Assembly: GCF_009720675.1 (NCBI RefSeq)
Contig: NZ_WNJO01000016.1
Coordinates: 1 to 41,849 of the forward strand
DNA from: Secundilactobacillus folii
GTDB lineage: Bacteria; Bacillota; Bacilli; Lactobacillales; Lactobacillaceae
Reading direction: 5' to 3'
DNA: 41,849 nt
Below the pieces are notes generated by a model. It saw nothing but the letters and a program-made list of their open reading frames with translations, searched no databases and was not told the DNA's origin. The position numbers and the translations under genes were made by a program. Shown one piece after another: positions 1-8,313 of the stretch (position 1 is its first letter; the number at the start of each line of letters is the position of its first letter).

Positions 1-126
1 AAACAGCGCCCGGCCGCGTAAATCAATAAGACGGATATCCCAAGTTCAAAGCACTGCTTTCAATGGCCAACTCAGTCGTATTTTCAGCGCTCTTTGGCCT
101 CATAGCTGAAACGCGTTCACCCCGGC

Positions 127-205
127 AGATAGCTATGTAGAAGGGCCTGTTAGCCAAATCCCAAGTTCGGGGATTTCGCTAACAGGCCCTTCTACGCCGC
201 TATCT
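127..205. repeat. Long hairpin element downstream of the PEPCK-like gene
   Basis: A perfect 18-bp inverted repeat (137-154 against 178-195) encloses a second 7-bp stem (156-162 against 170-176) with loop 163-169, and a third outer 7-bp stem (127-133 against 199-205) lies beyond a 3-nt internal loop. It lies just past the stop of the minus-strand gene at 225. It may act as a transcription terminator or mRNA 3' stabiliser, but no T-run follows on either strand, so a palindromic mobile-element remnant is also possible. The rest of 1-224 shows no coding signal. Confidence 0.6.
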
Positions 206-224
206 AAACGCCGTGGCTCACGCT

Positions 225-1922
225 CTAACTATTCATCAACACATCCAACAACTGCTGTGCACTCTCATTCAAACTATCCTTGCTCTTATCCGTGCCCAAG
301 TGGGTATAAATTTCACCCACGTAGACCCCCTTCTTAAACAAGTAATCAAAGACCTTATCAATAATTGGACGGGTTTTTTCTTCTTCTTGTACGGGACCGA
401 ATGGGTTGGCGAAGAAGGTTGTACTCATCCCCACTTCATCCGTCGTTCCTAACGCGAAACGCTTGCCTTCAATGAAGGTTGACTTGGCATCCTCTTCCGT
501 CTCAAATTTATGCAGACCAATATCTGAATCATAATTATTGGCATAGACCCACATATCGACCCCATGATGGCCGACGACACGCCGATACGAATCCGCTGGA
601 ATAATCACCCTGGCATTCTTTCGATCAGGGTTCAGATAAACCCCTCGGTCCATATTATTAAAGGCCACGGCAGAGCTCAAATCATCCAGCCGGACGAAGG
701 CGCCAATTTCAGTCCCCTGCGCATACAGATCATCATCTGTCAGCGTGAAGCTGCCCATATCGTCAAAAATCGTTTCCAGACTCAGAATTTTATCGTCCGC
801 GATTTCTTGCAATGCTTCCAATGACTCTGACTTCCCAGCGCCTGAATCACCAAAGAAGACAACGTTCTTGTTCTTTCCGTTCGAGAACTTGATCCGAACC
901 ATTGAACCATGAATTGGTAACCGGTTTTCGTAGATCATGTGCAGATTATGTAACGTCAAGCACATCTTCTTCATATAGCCAAAGTAAGTTGTCTTGTCAT
1001 TATACGGCACTTCACCGACCCAGATATCATTTTCTTCATCGTGGTGATAATGACTGACGTTACCTTCAGTCTTTTGCAGACCAAACAGTAAGATCAAGTC
1101 TGGTTTATGACCAGCAATATCTTTTTCATCCGCTAATTCAAACAAGTTAGCCAACGCTACGCCGCTAACAAAGTAATCCCGGTGGAAGTAAATGTAAGCT
1201 AAACTTTCGCCGATCTTGGCTGGGAAGCAGTACCACTCATCACGAGAACCATGGAACTTGTCAATTGGGTTATCAGGAACTGCCGTAAAGGTACCTTCCC
1301 GCTTGTTCGATGGCGTTGTCATCATCATTGGTGGCCGCAGGCTCATTGTGTTAATGAACCGAACCGGCTTCAAAGCTTCATAGCCCCTTGGAATTGGCCA
1401 AGCAATTGATTGAGTCAGCACACATGCTGAGGTTCCGGCACTAACCTGTCGATAGGTTTTATTCCGAAAGCCCTGCAACTTCTCCTCAACAGCACGGTAC
1501 ATTTCAATTACGGTATCATTGAACCGATCATCGACCTGCATGAAAGTTTTGGCGGTTGAAGCATTGCCGTGTAAATTGATCACACCGATGCGAAGATATG
1601 AACGGTAATAGGAATAAAGATCTTCAACACTATTCAAGATCTCCCAGCGATTGTAGGTGTCAAATGCATCTGAACGGCCCAGCAACACCCCTTTGATAGT
1701 CTCAACATAGGCTTCCGGATCGGCGTCCTCAAAGTCATTCTTTTTGGCTTCAACAGTGTGTCGGCGATGTTCTAAAAACAGGCTGACAACCTCGCGTAAT
1801 TCTTTACTATTCATCAATGAAAAGATATCTGAAAAGTACTTATTGCTGTAATTGATCACAGCAACATTTCGATTAGGATTCATATATAAAGCAGAAGTTT
1901 CAACATTCTCTGACTCTGTCAT
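225..1922 (-). CDS. ATP-dependent phosphoenolpyruvate carboxykinase-like P-loop protein
   Basis: 565-residue soluble protein. A P-loop GDSGAGKS lies at about residues 358-365, preceded by a beta strand (VVFF) and followed by an acidic DD-containing segment. The C-terminal third (RVIIPADSYRRVV, then MWVYANNYD) resembles the layout of ATP-type PEP carboxykinases, which interconvert oxaloacetate and PEP. The P-loop differs from the usual GLSGTGKT and is closer to HPr kinase, which shares the fold, so the substrate is uncertain. The ATG at 1922 is chosen because GGAAGGAG lies 10 nt upstream; a longer frame starting at 1985 has no such site. It is monocistronic, with a long hairpin past its stop. 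The family assignment is by overall resemblance. Confidence 0.6.
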   Translation of the reverse strand: MTESENVETSALYMNPNRNVAVINYSNKYFSDIFSLMNSKELREVVSLFLEHRRHTVEAKKNDFEDADPEAYVETIKGVLLGRSDAFDTYNRWEILNSVEDLYSYYRSYLRIGVINLHGNASTAKTFMQVDDRFNDTVIEMYRAVEEKLQGFRNKTYRQVSAGTSACVLTQSIAWPIPRGYEALKPVRFINTMSLRPPMMMTTPSNKREGTFTAVPDNPIDKFHGSRDEWYCFPAKIGESLAYIYFHRDYFVSGVALANLFELADEKDIAGHKPDLILLFGLQKTEGNVSHYHHDEENDIWVGEVPYNDKTTYFGYMKKMCLTLHNLHMIYENRLPIHGSMVRIKFSNGKNKNVVFFGDSGAGKSESLEALQEIADDKILSLETIFDDMGSFTLTDDDLYAQGTEIGAFVRLDDLSSAVAFNNMDRGVYLNPDRKNARVIIPADSYRRVVGHHGVDMWVYANNYDSDIGLHKFETEEDAKSTFIEGKRFALGTTDEVGMSTTFFANPFGPVQEEEKTRPIIDKVFDYLFKKGVYVGEIYTHLGTDKSKDSLNESAQQLLDVLMNS

Positions 1923-2150
1923 TGGACAAATTCTCCTTCCAAGGCTTCTTACATGCCTTGTACCCATTGTAGCGTAAAAAAACACGAACGAAAATAGAAA
2001 ATGAGAATTTAATAAAAGTCTTGTTATTCCTTATATATCAGGCTTTCAGAAACACTATTATTTTTAAAAATGAGAGCAACTTTTAGAATTTTCAAAACCC
2101 TAATTTTGAAAAATGATTGAAAATTGAGTTCAATTTTAAAAATAAAAATA

Positions 2151-3530
2151 TTAAGCCTTTTGCTGCTTTTTTTCTTTCAAACTGAGTGCTAAGACTAAGC
2201 CGATAATTTCAAGGATGAAAAAGGTCAGGAAAACAATGTGGAAATTCCCCAAAGTTGCAGTAGCCACACCGCCAAGCGATAACAGTAAAGTGGCGACTGC
2301 TACACCAGTTGACCCAAGCAGTTGTCTCATCGTGGTAATTACCGCAGTACCATGTGATATTTTTTCCTTCGGTAGCGCATCCGCTCCGAGTGTGACCGCT
2401 GGCATCATCACAAAAGCGTTCCCGCCTTCAATCAGCATGGCAATCGGCATCATAGCCCACAATGAGAATTTTCCAGGAATCAATGCTAGAATACCCCAAC
2501 CAACTAGAATCATGCACATACCGATCAGCAAGACTTTCTTAAAGCCGATTCGATCCGCTAATCTACCAGTCACAGGATTCAGTAGGCTTAAAAATACCGC
2601 GCCAGGAACCAGCGCCATCCCAGAAATAAACGGACTAACCCCTAAAATAATTTGATAGTAAAGTGGGAAAACGATCGTCACAACAATCAGAGCAATGTAG
2701 GAAAGACCGGTCAACCAAACCGAGGCGTTGAATTGACCAACCGCGAAAACTCGTAGATCCAGTAATGGTTCTGACAATCGCATCTGACGGAAGCCAAAAA
2801 ACAGGATCAAAAGGATACTAATGGCTAAAATCAGCCAGTTTAACGGCCAGTTGACTCCGGCTTGACCAACTTCATTGACCACGTACAAAACGCCAATAAA
2901 CCCAACTAGACTAATCACCGATAACCAATCAAGGTGTGAAGGAACCTTATCCATGACATCCAAAATCGTGCGAAATGATAGCAAAATAACGAGCGTAATA
3001 ATGATCATGAAGACAATAAATAGTCCCTGCCAAGTTGTGAATCGTAAAACGATTCCTGAGATGATCGGGCCAACTGCCAAGGCTGAGCCCATGACCAGAC
3101 CGGCGACGCCCATTGCACCACCCCGTTGGTCACGCGGCGTAATGGTCAGCAGCACCGTTTGATACGACGGGAATAGGATCCCAACACCGATGGCTTCCAG
3201 AGCTCTCCCCAAGAGGACCAACGGAAAGCTCGGCGCTAGAATGATCAACAGCGTCCCAATATCAAACATCACTAAGACCGATAAGAATAATGACTTAAAC
3301 CCAATATTACTTAATAGCCACGGGCTGACCGGCATCATAATGCACATGATCAGCATAAAGCCGGTGGTCAACCATTGAACCGTTGACGCTGAAATTGAAA
3401 AATAACGCATTAACGTCGGGTAGGCCGTTGACAGCGAGGACTGACTGATGGACATGGTAAAAGTCCCCGTCAGCAGTGTCGCGACAAACCAAAATCGGGC
3501 ACGACCCGATAAACTTGTAGATTCAGACAT
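2151..3530 (-). CDS. MFS multidrug exporter, DHA2 (EmrB/QacA-like) family
   Basis: 459-residue integral membrane protein with about 14 hydrophobic segments. The helix 2 region carries TVQWLTTGFMLIM, and the signature LGRALEAIGVGILFP is followed by PRDQRGGAMGVAGLV, the DHA2 form of the loop 2-3 and motif C regions. Family members export drugs or other amphiphiles in exchange for protons. The Shine-Dalgarno GGGAGG stands 7-8 nt before ATG 3530. The protein ends in a lysine-rich tail (LKEKKQQKA). The 228 bp between this gene and the next (1923-2150) are very AT-rich and show only a weak AT-only hairpin at 2120-2137. It is one of three DHA2 exporters in the window; the substrate cannot be read from the sequence. 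Confidence 0.88.
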   Translation of the reverse strand: MSESTSLSGRARFWFVATLLTGTFTMSISQSSLSTAYPTLMRYFSISASTVQWLTTGFMLIMCIMMPVSPWLLSNIGFKSLFLSVLVMFDIGTLLIILAPSFPLVLLGRALEAIGVGILFPSYQTVLLTITPRDQRGGAMGVAGLVMGSALAVGPIISGIVLRFTTWQGLFIVFMIIITLVILLSFRTILDVMDKVPSHLDWLSVISLVGFIGVLYVVNEVGQAGVNWPLNWLILAISILLILFFGFRQMRLSEPLLDLRVFAVGQFNASVWLTGLSYIALIVVTIVFPLYYQIILGVSPFISGMALVPGAVFLSLLNPVTGRLADRIGFKKVLLIGMCMILVGWGILALIPGKFSLWAMMPIAMLIEGGNAFVMMPAVTLGADALPKEKISHGTAVITTMRQLLGSTGVAVATLLLSLGGVATATLGNFHIVFLTFFILEIIGLVLALSLKEKKQQKA

Positions 3531-3623
3531 AGAATTTCCTCCCTTACACCTCTATCATAATTGTTTAGTTTGGTTGTGTAAAATATATTTTGAGGTATGT
3601 TGAAACTCACTACTATTCTACAC

Positions 3624-3669
3624 CAAAAAACAGGAGTCATACCAGTTGAAAAACTGAGTAGACTCCTGT
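3624..3669 (-). terminator. Rho-independent terminator of the 57-residue ORF
   Basis: Stem ACAGGAGTC / GACTCCTGT (3630-3638 with 3661-3669) has an inner CAGTT/AACTG stem and is followed on the minus strand by six T (complement of 3625-3630). Confidence 0.85.
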
Positions 3670-3683
3670 TAAATAGCTGATAA

Positions 3684-3857
3684 CTAGCTGATACTTGTAA
3701 TCTCGCCGTCATCGATTGCTTTTTGAATTTTCTTAGCTTCGTCCAAACGAGACTCAACAATGTACTTCATCGTTGTGTTCTTGTCCGTTTCAGCTTGGTT
3801 AAATTGCTCAGTTAAAAAATCGATTTGATCCTTCAAATATGAGATAAGATCCATCAT
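3684..3857 (-). CDS. Small hypothetical coiled-coil protein
   Basis: 57 residues beginning MMDLISYLKDQ, strongly charged and predicted helical (EQFNQAETDKNT, then RLDEAKKIQKAIDDGE), with no membrane segment or Cys. I do not recognise the family. Start: ATG 3857 with AAAAAGG 9 nt upstream; the next codon is also ATG (3854). The frame has its own promoter candidate (3884-3912) and a clear terminator, which supports a real short gene. It follows yugP by 44 bp on the same strand. Confidence 0.7.
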   Translation of the reverse strand: MMDLISYLKDQIDFLTEQFNQAETDKNTTMKYIVESRLDEAKKIQKAIDDGEITSIS

Positions 3858-3883
3858 TACCACCAACCTTTTTGTCTATTTCC

Positions 3884-3912
3884 ATTATAAGGCAAAACGT
3901 TCTAATTGTCGT
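3884..3912 (-). promoter_or_regulatory. Promoter candidate for the 57-residue ORF
   Basis: On the minus strand ACGACA (3907-3912), a 17-nt spacer and a perfect TATAAT (3884-3889). It overlaps the 3' end of yugP and gives a 5' leader of about 20 nt that holds the ribosome binding site. Confidence 0.5.
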
Positions 3913-4609
3913 CACGATTGCCACCAAATAATAGGATCAGACGCAGTAATTGCAAAAAGGTCGCCAGAGCAGCTGCTACGTAGGTCATTGCCGCTGCCGA
4001 TAACACCTTTCTTACCATTGGCACTTCACTTGCAGTCAGCAAACCGCCACCACTTAGGATTTTTAAAGCCCGGTGTGAAGCATTGAATTCAACCGGTAAC
4101 GTTACCAGTTGAAACAATAATGCCAGCGAGAACAAAAGGATTCCAATATGAATCAACGTTTGATTCATGCCAAAGATGACCCCGATAATGATAATCGGCA
4201 GAGATAAAGTGGAACCAAAATTGGCGATGGGCACGATTGCCGTCCGTAGCCGCATGGGAAAATAGTTGGTGGCATCTTGAACCGCGTGACCACATTCATG
4301 AGCAGCAACGCCAATTGCTGCGACTGAACTAGACTGGTAGGTGGCTTCCGAAAGGTTCAAAGTTTTGTTACTGCCGTTATAATTATCGGTCAAGTTCCCC
4401 TTTGTCGGCTGCACAGTCACATTCGTGATCCCTGACTGTTGTAAAATATATTGGGCGGCATCCGTCCCTGTAATGCCACTCTGAGCTCGGTAACGATCGT
4501 ATTTTTTAAAGGTGGAATTAACGTATCCTGAGGCTGCCATTGAAATCAGCAAGCCAATGATAACGAGAAAGTAAGTTGGATCAAAGAAAGCAAAAATCGG
4601 TGATGTCAA
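3902..4609 (-). CDS. yugP: Membrane zinc metallopeptidase, YugP family
   Basis: 235-residue protein of the Zn_peptidase_2 (YugP) family. An N-terminal membrane helix (about 12-30) precedes a catalytic region with the zinc motif HECGH at 104-108 and a likely third ligand Glu174 (LPVEFNASHRAL). Further hydrophobic helices lie at about 128-170 and 205-230. It is presumed to be a membrane-associated protease; its substrates are not known to me. Start is TTG 4609, with AAGGGGGA 6 nt upstream. It is transcribed divergently from map; an extended -10 (TGTTACAAT, complement of 4643-4651) is a possible promoter. Confidence 0.9.
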   Translation of the reverse strand: MTSPIFAFFDPTYFLVIIGLLISMAASGYVNSTFKKYDRYRAQSGITGTDAAQYILQQSGITNVTVQPTKGNLTDNYNGSNKTLNLSEATYQSSSVAAIGVAAHECGHAVQDATNYFPMRLRTAIVPIANFGSTLSLPIIIIGVIFGMNQTLIHIGILLFSLALLFQLVTLPVEFNASHRALKILSGGGLLTASEVPMVRKVLSAAAMTYVAAALATFLQLLRLILLFGGNRDDN

Positions 4610-4808
4610 TTAAGGTCCCCCTTTTATTTTAGATTGAAGAACATTGTAACAAGATTAGCGATGTTGAGCAATGGTTTGGGAGTTCTGATATGAATTACTT
4701 AGGCTCCAGTCTCTAAGCATCTGGATCCGCACCTTCATACTTTTCGAAATCCCCAAGGTGGTGTACCATTGTAGATGTTGAAATTAATCAAAAGGAGCAA
4801 TATTACAC

Positions 4809-5600
4809 GTGATTACATTAAAATCAGAACGCGAAATTGAAATGATGCGCAAGTCCGGTGCCATTTTGGCCGGTGTCCACTTGGGCCTTCGCGACATTAT
4901 CAAACCCGGTATCTCAAGCTGGGATATCGAACGCTTTGCTAATAAGTACATCGAAGAACACCATGCTAAAGCCGAAGAAAAGGGCTTCGAAGGTTACAAA
5001 TACGCGACCTGCGTTAGCGTCAACGATGAAGTCGCTCACGCCATTCCTCGAAAAGACCTACTATTAAAGAATGGTGACATTGTCGCCGTCGACATGGTCG
5101 TTAACTTAGATGGTTTCATGAGTGATTCTTGCTGGACCTACGCGGTTGGTGAGATTAGCAAAGAAAAGCAGCACTTAATGGACGTAACCTTAAAAGCCCT
5201 CTACCTCGGTATTGACCAAGCCGTTATTGGCAACCGAATTGGCGACATTGGTTACGCAATCCAACACTATGTGGAAGACGAAAACCACATGGGTGATGTG
5301 CGGGAACTCATTGGTCATGGTATTCAGCCAACGATGCACGAGGAACCAAACGTCCCCCACTACGGTGAACCGGGTAAGGGTTTACGCTTACGTGAAGGCA
5401 TGACGATCACCATTGAACCCATGGTCAACTTGGGTACTTGGCAGATTGCCTCAAAGCAGGTCCCCGGAGACACTTGGGAATACTACGTTTCCGCTGATGG
5501 CTCACCGTCCGCTCAGTACGAGCACACTTTGGTCATCACAAAGGATGGTCCAAAGATCTTAACCTCCCAGGATTCCAAGATGGACGCCAAATATCTTTAA
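4809..5600 (+). CDS. map: Type I methionine aminopeptidase
   Basis: 263 residues, soluble. It removes the initiator Met from nascent proteins. All expected metal ligands are present: Asp95, Asp106, His170, Glu203 and Glu238, plus the catalytic His77 in AHAIP. The signature GHGIQPTMHEEPNVPHYG follows the second Asp by the usual distance. There is no N-terminal zinc-finger extension. Start is GTG 4809 with AAAGGAG 11 nt upstream. It is monocistronic, closed by a strong terminator. Confidence 0.96.
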   Translation: MITLKSEREIEMMRKSGAILAGVHLGLRDIIKPGISSWDIERFANKYIEEHHAKAEEKGFEGYKYATCVSVNDEVAHAIPRKDLLLKNGDIVAVDMVVNLDGFMSDSCWTYAVGEISKEKQHLMDVTLKALYLGIDQAVIGNRIGDIGYAIQHYVEDENHMGDVRELIGHGIQPTMHEEPNVPHYGEPGKGLRLREGMTITIEPMVNLGTWQIASKQVPGDTWEYYVSADGSPSAQYEHTLVITKDGPKILTSQDSKMDAKYL

Positions 5601-5610
5601 AATACAGTAA

Positions 5611-5649
5611 CGTCTCGCAGGTGATAGTCACACTTGCGAGGCGTTTTTT
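5611..5649 (+). terminator. Rho-independent terminator of map
   Basis: 13-bp stem CGTCTCGCAGGTG / CACTTGCGAGGCG with two G-U pairs, followed by six T. Confidence 0.9.
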
Positions 5650-5690
5650 GGTATGATTTAGGTATTGAATACTTCGGGGGGTAAAAAGAC

Positions 5691-6422
5691 ATGGCACTAA
5701 CTAATAAGACACCAGAAAACCAAGTTCAGTCACTCTTTAACCGAATTGCTAATAATTACGATTCCATGAACAACCTAATCAGTTTAGGCACGCACAAGCA
5801 TTGGCGCAACGCCACGATGGAAATCATGGCAATCAAACCAGGCAGTTTTGTACTGGATGTCTGTTGCGGTACCGGTGACTGGACGATTTCACTGGCTAAA
5901 GCTGTGGGACCATCTGGCCATGTCACCGGGTTAGACTTCAGTGAAAATATGTTATCAATTGCCCGCCAGAAAATCTCTGAAGCTGGTCTTCAAGACCGGG
6001 TCACACTCGTGCACGGGGATGCCATGTCACTACCCTATCAGGACAATAAATTTGATGTGGCAACCATTGGTTTTGGCTTGCGAAATGTGCCCGATGCTAA
6101 CCAAGTTTTACGTGAAATGCAACGGGTACTGCGACCCGGCGGCCAACTAGCCTGCCTGGAAACGTCTAAGCCAACGCAGCCGGTGATTAAAATGGGCTGG
6201 AAAGCCTATTTTAACTTCGTCCCAGTCATGACTAAGCTGGCTGTCCACAATAAAAGGGACTACGACTACCTGCAGAAAACCACGGCTGAATTTGTCAGTG
6301 CTAAAAAGCTGGCTCAGATGTTCAAGGATGCCGGTCTTACACACGTTAATTACCGTACCTTTGATTTAGGAGCCGCCGCCCTGCATTTAGGTTGGAAACC
6401 CTACCGGACCTCCGTTCTGTAA
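5691..6422 (+). CDS. menG: Demethylmenaquinone / ubiquinone-type C-methyltransferase
   Basis: 243-residue class I SAM-dependent methyltransferase of the UbiE/MenG family. The N-terminal signature FNRIANNYDSMNNLISLGTH and motif I VLDVCCGTGDW (54-64) are intact, followed by GLDFSENML, GFGLRNVPD and VLRPGGQLACLE. The family methylates demethylmenaquinone in the last step of menaquinone synthesis. No other men gene lies nearby, as is common in lactobacilli with incomplete quinone pathways. The ribosome site GGGGGG lies 9 nt before ATG. It converges tail to tail with the glycosylase gene, 2 bp apart. Confidence 0.92.
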   Translation: MALTNKTPENQVQSLFNRIANNYDSMNNLISLGTHKHWRNATMEIMAIKPGSFVLDVCCGTGDWTISLAKAVGPSGHVTGLDFSENMLSIARQKISEAGLQDRVTLVHGDAMSLPYQDNKFDVATIGFGLRNVPDANQVLREMQRVLRPGGQLACLETSKPTQPVIKMGWKAYFNFVPVMTKLAVHNKRDYDYLQKTTAEFVSAKKLAQMFKDAGLTHVNYRTFDLGAAALHLGWKPYRTSVL

Positions 6423-6424
6423 GC

Positions 6425-7051
6425 TTATAGCCAGCCACGGGTCTCCCAGTCCATATCTCGCTTACGCATGCCCGAAACGTACGGGTTCCCCGCAACAAAA
6501 TAGCGGTATGGGGCATTCGTTTGACCGCCGCGCTTGCTGACACCAATTCGTGCCGATGAGCTAATTTTTCGTGGCATGCGCACGTCTTCAAAGCTAATCT
6601 TGATTGGGCCTTCGTTGATCATTGTGTCATTCCACTTGAGGTCGTTGATACCAAGTGCCCGCATAAGTTTACCGGGACCGTTCGTCAACTCTGAGCCCTT
6701 TTTTGGCCGGTTTGCCTGCATAATGTTGAGACCATCTTTGGGCTCGATCCCCCGAACTAGGATTCCTTGTGGCTCGCCTGCTGGCTGAACGGCAACATCG
6801 AACGCGTAATATCCACGTGAGGTATAAATGTAAATATTGCCCGGCGCCCCATACAGCGCCCCATTGGCCTTTGTCCGCCGCCCTTCATAGGCGTGCGCGG
6901 CGGAATCAGCGACGCCCAAATAGGCTTCTGCCTCGACAATGTAACCGCTGACTAAACCCTGTGGGGACTGATAGCTTAACAGTTTACCAAGCAGGTCCTT
7001 AGTAATGTCTTGCGTCGGCCGGCCACTGAAAAATTGCTCTAAAGCTTTCAT
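6425..7051 (-). CDS. DNA-3-methyladenine glycosylase, AAG/MPG family
   Basis: 208 residues. It removes alkylated purines from DNA as the first step of base excision repair. The family motif IVEAEAYLGVADSAAHAYEG holds the catalytic Glu40, and GRRTKANGALYG and IYIYTSRGYYAFDV follow as in human AAG. The length is normal for bacterial members. GGGGAG lies 6 nt before ATG 7051. It is divergent from the DUF488 gene, with 79 bp between starts containing a tandem repeat. Confidence 0.93.
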   Translation of the reverse strand: MKALEQFFSGRPTQDITKDLLGKLLSYQSPQGLVSGYIVEAEAYLGVADSAAHAYEGRRTKANGALYGAPGNIYIYTSRGYYAFDVAVQPAGEPQGILVRGIEPKDGLNIMQANRPKKGSELTNGPGKLMRALGINDLKWNDTMINEGPIKISFEDVRMPRKISSSARIGVSKRGGQTNAPYRYFVAGNPYVSGMRKRDMDWETRGWL

Positions 7052-7078
7052 CTAAATCTCCCCACAATCCATATACTG

Positions 7079-7114
7079 TAGTTATATTATACAATATGCT
7101 ATAGTTATATTATA
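7079..7114. repeat. Tandem 13-bp direct repeat in a divergent promoter region
   Basis: TAGTTATATTATA occurs at 7079-7091 and again at 7102-7114, 23 bp apart (about two helical turns). On the minus strand each copy reads TATAAT, so the repeats may be -10 elements, operator sites or both for the glycosylase and DUF488 genes. Confidence 0.5.
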
Positions 7115-7130
7115 GAGAGGTGATCAGAAA

Positions 7131-7499
7131 ATGGCACTCAAAATTGAACGAATTTATACCAAGCCAGCCGATATGGATGGTTATCGGATTCTGGTAGACC
7201 GAATCTGGCCGCGGGGAATCTCAAAGGAAAAAGCGGCGTTAGATGAATGGTTCAAGTCGATTGCACCAACTAAGGAACTGCGTCAATGGTTCGGGCATGA
7301 TCCGGAAAAGTACCCCGAATTCAAGTCCCGTTATGAAGATGAATTAAGCAATAATCCCGACTGTGAAAAGTTCGTCGAGTTAATTCAAGATCATTTGGCA
7401 CAGGGAAATGTCATTCTACTTTACGGCGCTAAAGATGAAGAGCATAACCAGGCAGTTGTATTGAAAGAATACCTAGAAAAAAACGTTTTGAACAACTAA
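7131..7499 (+). CDS. DUF488 family protein (YeaO-like)
   Basis: 122-residue soluble protein. The opening LKIERIYTKPADMDGYRILVDR continues into IWPRGISKEKAALDEW and WFGHDPEKYPEFKSRY, the hallmarks of the DUF488/COG3189 family, whose biochemical role is not established. LLYGAKDEEHNQAVVLKEYL near the C-terminus is also typical. GAGAGG lies 10 nt upstream of ATG. It shares its upstream region with a DNA-repair gene, which hints at joint control but does not show it. Confidence 0.88.
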   Translation: MALKIERIYTKPADMDGYRILVDRIWPRGISKEKAALDEWFKSIAPTKELRQWFGHDPEKYPEFKSRYEDELSNNPDCEKFVELIQDHLAQGNVILLYGAKDEEHNQAVVLKEYLEKNVLNN

Positions 7500-7537
7500 A
7501 CGTGCGTCATCTTAGCACTCAAAATTACTCCTTTATC

Positions 7538-7600
7538 AAAAGCAGGCTGTTCCAAAGCAACTTCCAAATTTAGGAAGTTGCTTTGGAACAGCCTGCTTTT
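7538..7600. terminator. Very long perfect bidirectional hairpin terminator
   Basis: A 25-bp perfect inverted repeat (7541-7565 with 7573-7597), extended by AAA/TTT to 28 bp, has a 7-nt loop. A-run and T-run flanks let it serve both the DUF488 gene (plus) and the convergent phosphoglucomutase-like gene (minus). Confidence 0.85.
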
Positions 7601-7620
7601 TTTGTCTTTATCCTTCTGAG

Positions 7621-8313
7621 CTAATCTGCCTGTTCCTGCTTAGCCACTAACTGCTGCTGAATACCGGCCAAAGTTAAGCTAGCAGTACTACTGAAACGAA
7701 CCTGAGCCGTGGCAATTTCAGCTCGTGAGCCCACCCCAACAGATAAAGCACCAGAACCATTAACGGCAGCTAAACCAGGTTTCGAATCCTCGATGCCAAA
7801 GCAGGCTTTTGGGGGTAAATTCAGCATGCTGGCTGCGCGAACGTAAATCTCCGGGTCCGGCTTATTGCGTGTTAACGTACTCGGATCCACAATCAACGGA
7901 AAATATTTCTCCAACTGCATTTTATGAATTTCTAACGGCGCATTTACGGATGCCGATGCTAATACAATACCGTAATGGTTGGCTTGCAGCTCATCCAGAA
8001 ACCTGATAATGCCTGGCAATACATCCGCCGGAGACATGTGAGAAATAATGTCCAGGTACATTTTATTTTTACGTTCGCCCAGCTCTGCTTGCTGAGCATC
8101 AGAATATTGGTCAAGCTTGCGTCCTGCAGTTAAAATGGTAGCGACTGATTCCTGCCGGTTCATTCCCAGCAACGTTGCCGCCAGTTTAGGCGTCCAAGTA
8201 ATCTCTAATTCATCCGCCAACTGGTGCCACGCCTGCAAGTGATACTGTGATGAATCAGCAATCACTCCGTGCAGATCAAATAGCACACCTGAATACTGCT
8301 CAAATCTCACCAT
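7621..8313 (-). CDS. pgmB: Beta-phosphoglucomutase-like HAD hydrolase with altered motif I
   Basis: 230-residue haloacid dehalogenase superfamily protein close to beta-phosphoglucomutase, which converts beta-glucose 1-phosphate to glucose 6-phosphate. The cap-domain start SSQYHLQAWHQLADELEI, motif II Ser (ASAS), Lys motif NKPDPEIY and acidic motif GIEDSKPG are present. Motif I is FDLHGVIADS: nucleophile Asp13 is kept, but the general acid/base Asp two residues on is His15, where FDLDGV is the rule. The codon is CAC. No maltose or trehalose phosphorylase gene is adjacent. The ATG at 8313 is chosen because AGGGG lies 8 nt upstream; the in-frame GTG at 8322 lacks room for a site. Mutase activity is therefore doubtful. 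Confidence 0.8.
   Translation of the reverse strand: MVRFEQYSGVLFDLHGVIADSSQYHLQAWHQLADELEITWTPKLAATLLGMNRQESVATILTAGRKLDQYSDAQQAELGERKNKMYLDIISHMSPADVLPGIIRFLDELQANHYGIVLASASVNAPLEIHKMQLEKYFPLIVDPSTLTRNKPDPEIYVRAASMLNLPPKACFGIEDSKPGLAAVNGSGALSVGVGSRAEIATAQVRFSSTASLTLAGIQQQLVAKQEQAD

Noticed and set aside
3470-3760. 96-codon minus-strand frame
   Set aside because: It overlaps the exporter start, a clear terminator and the 57-residue gene in another frame.
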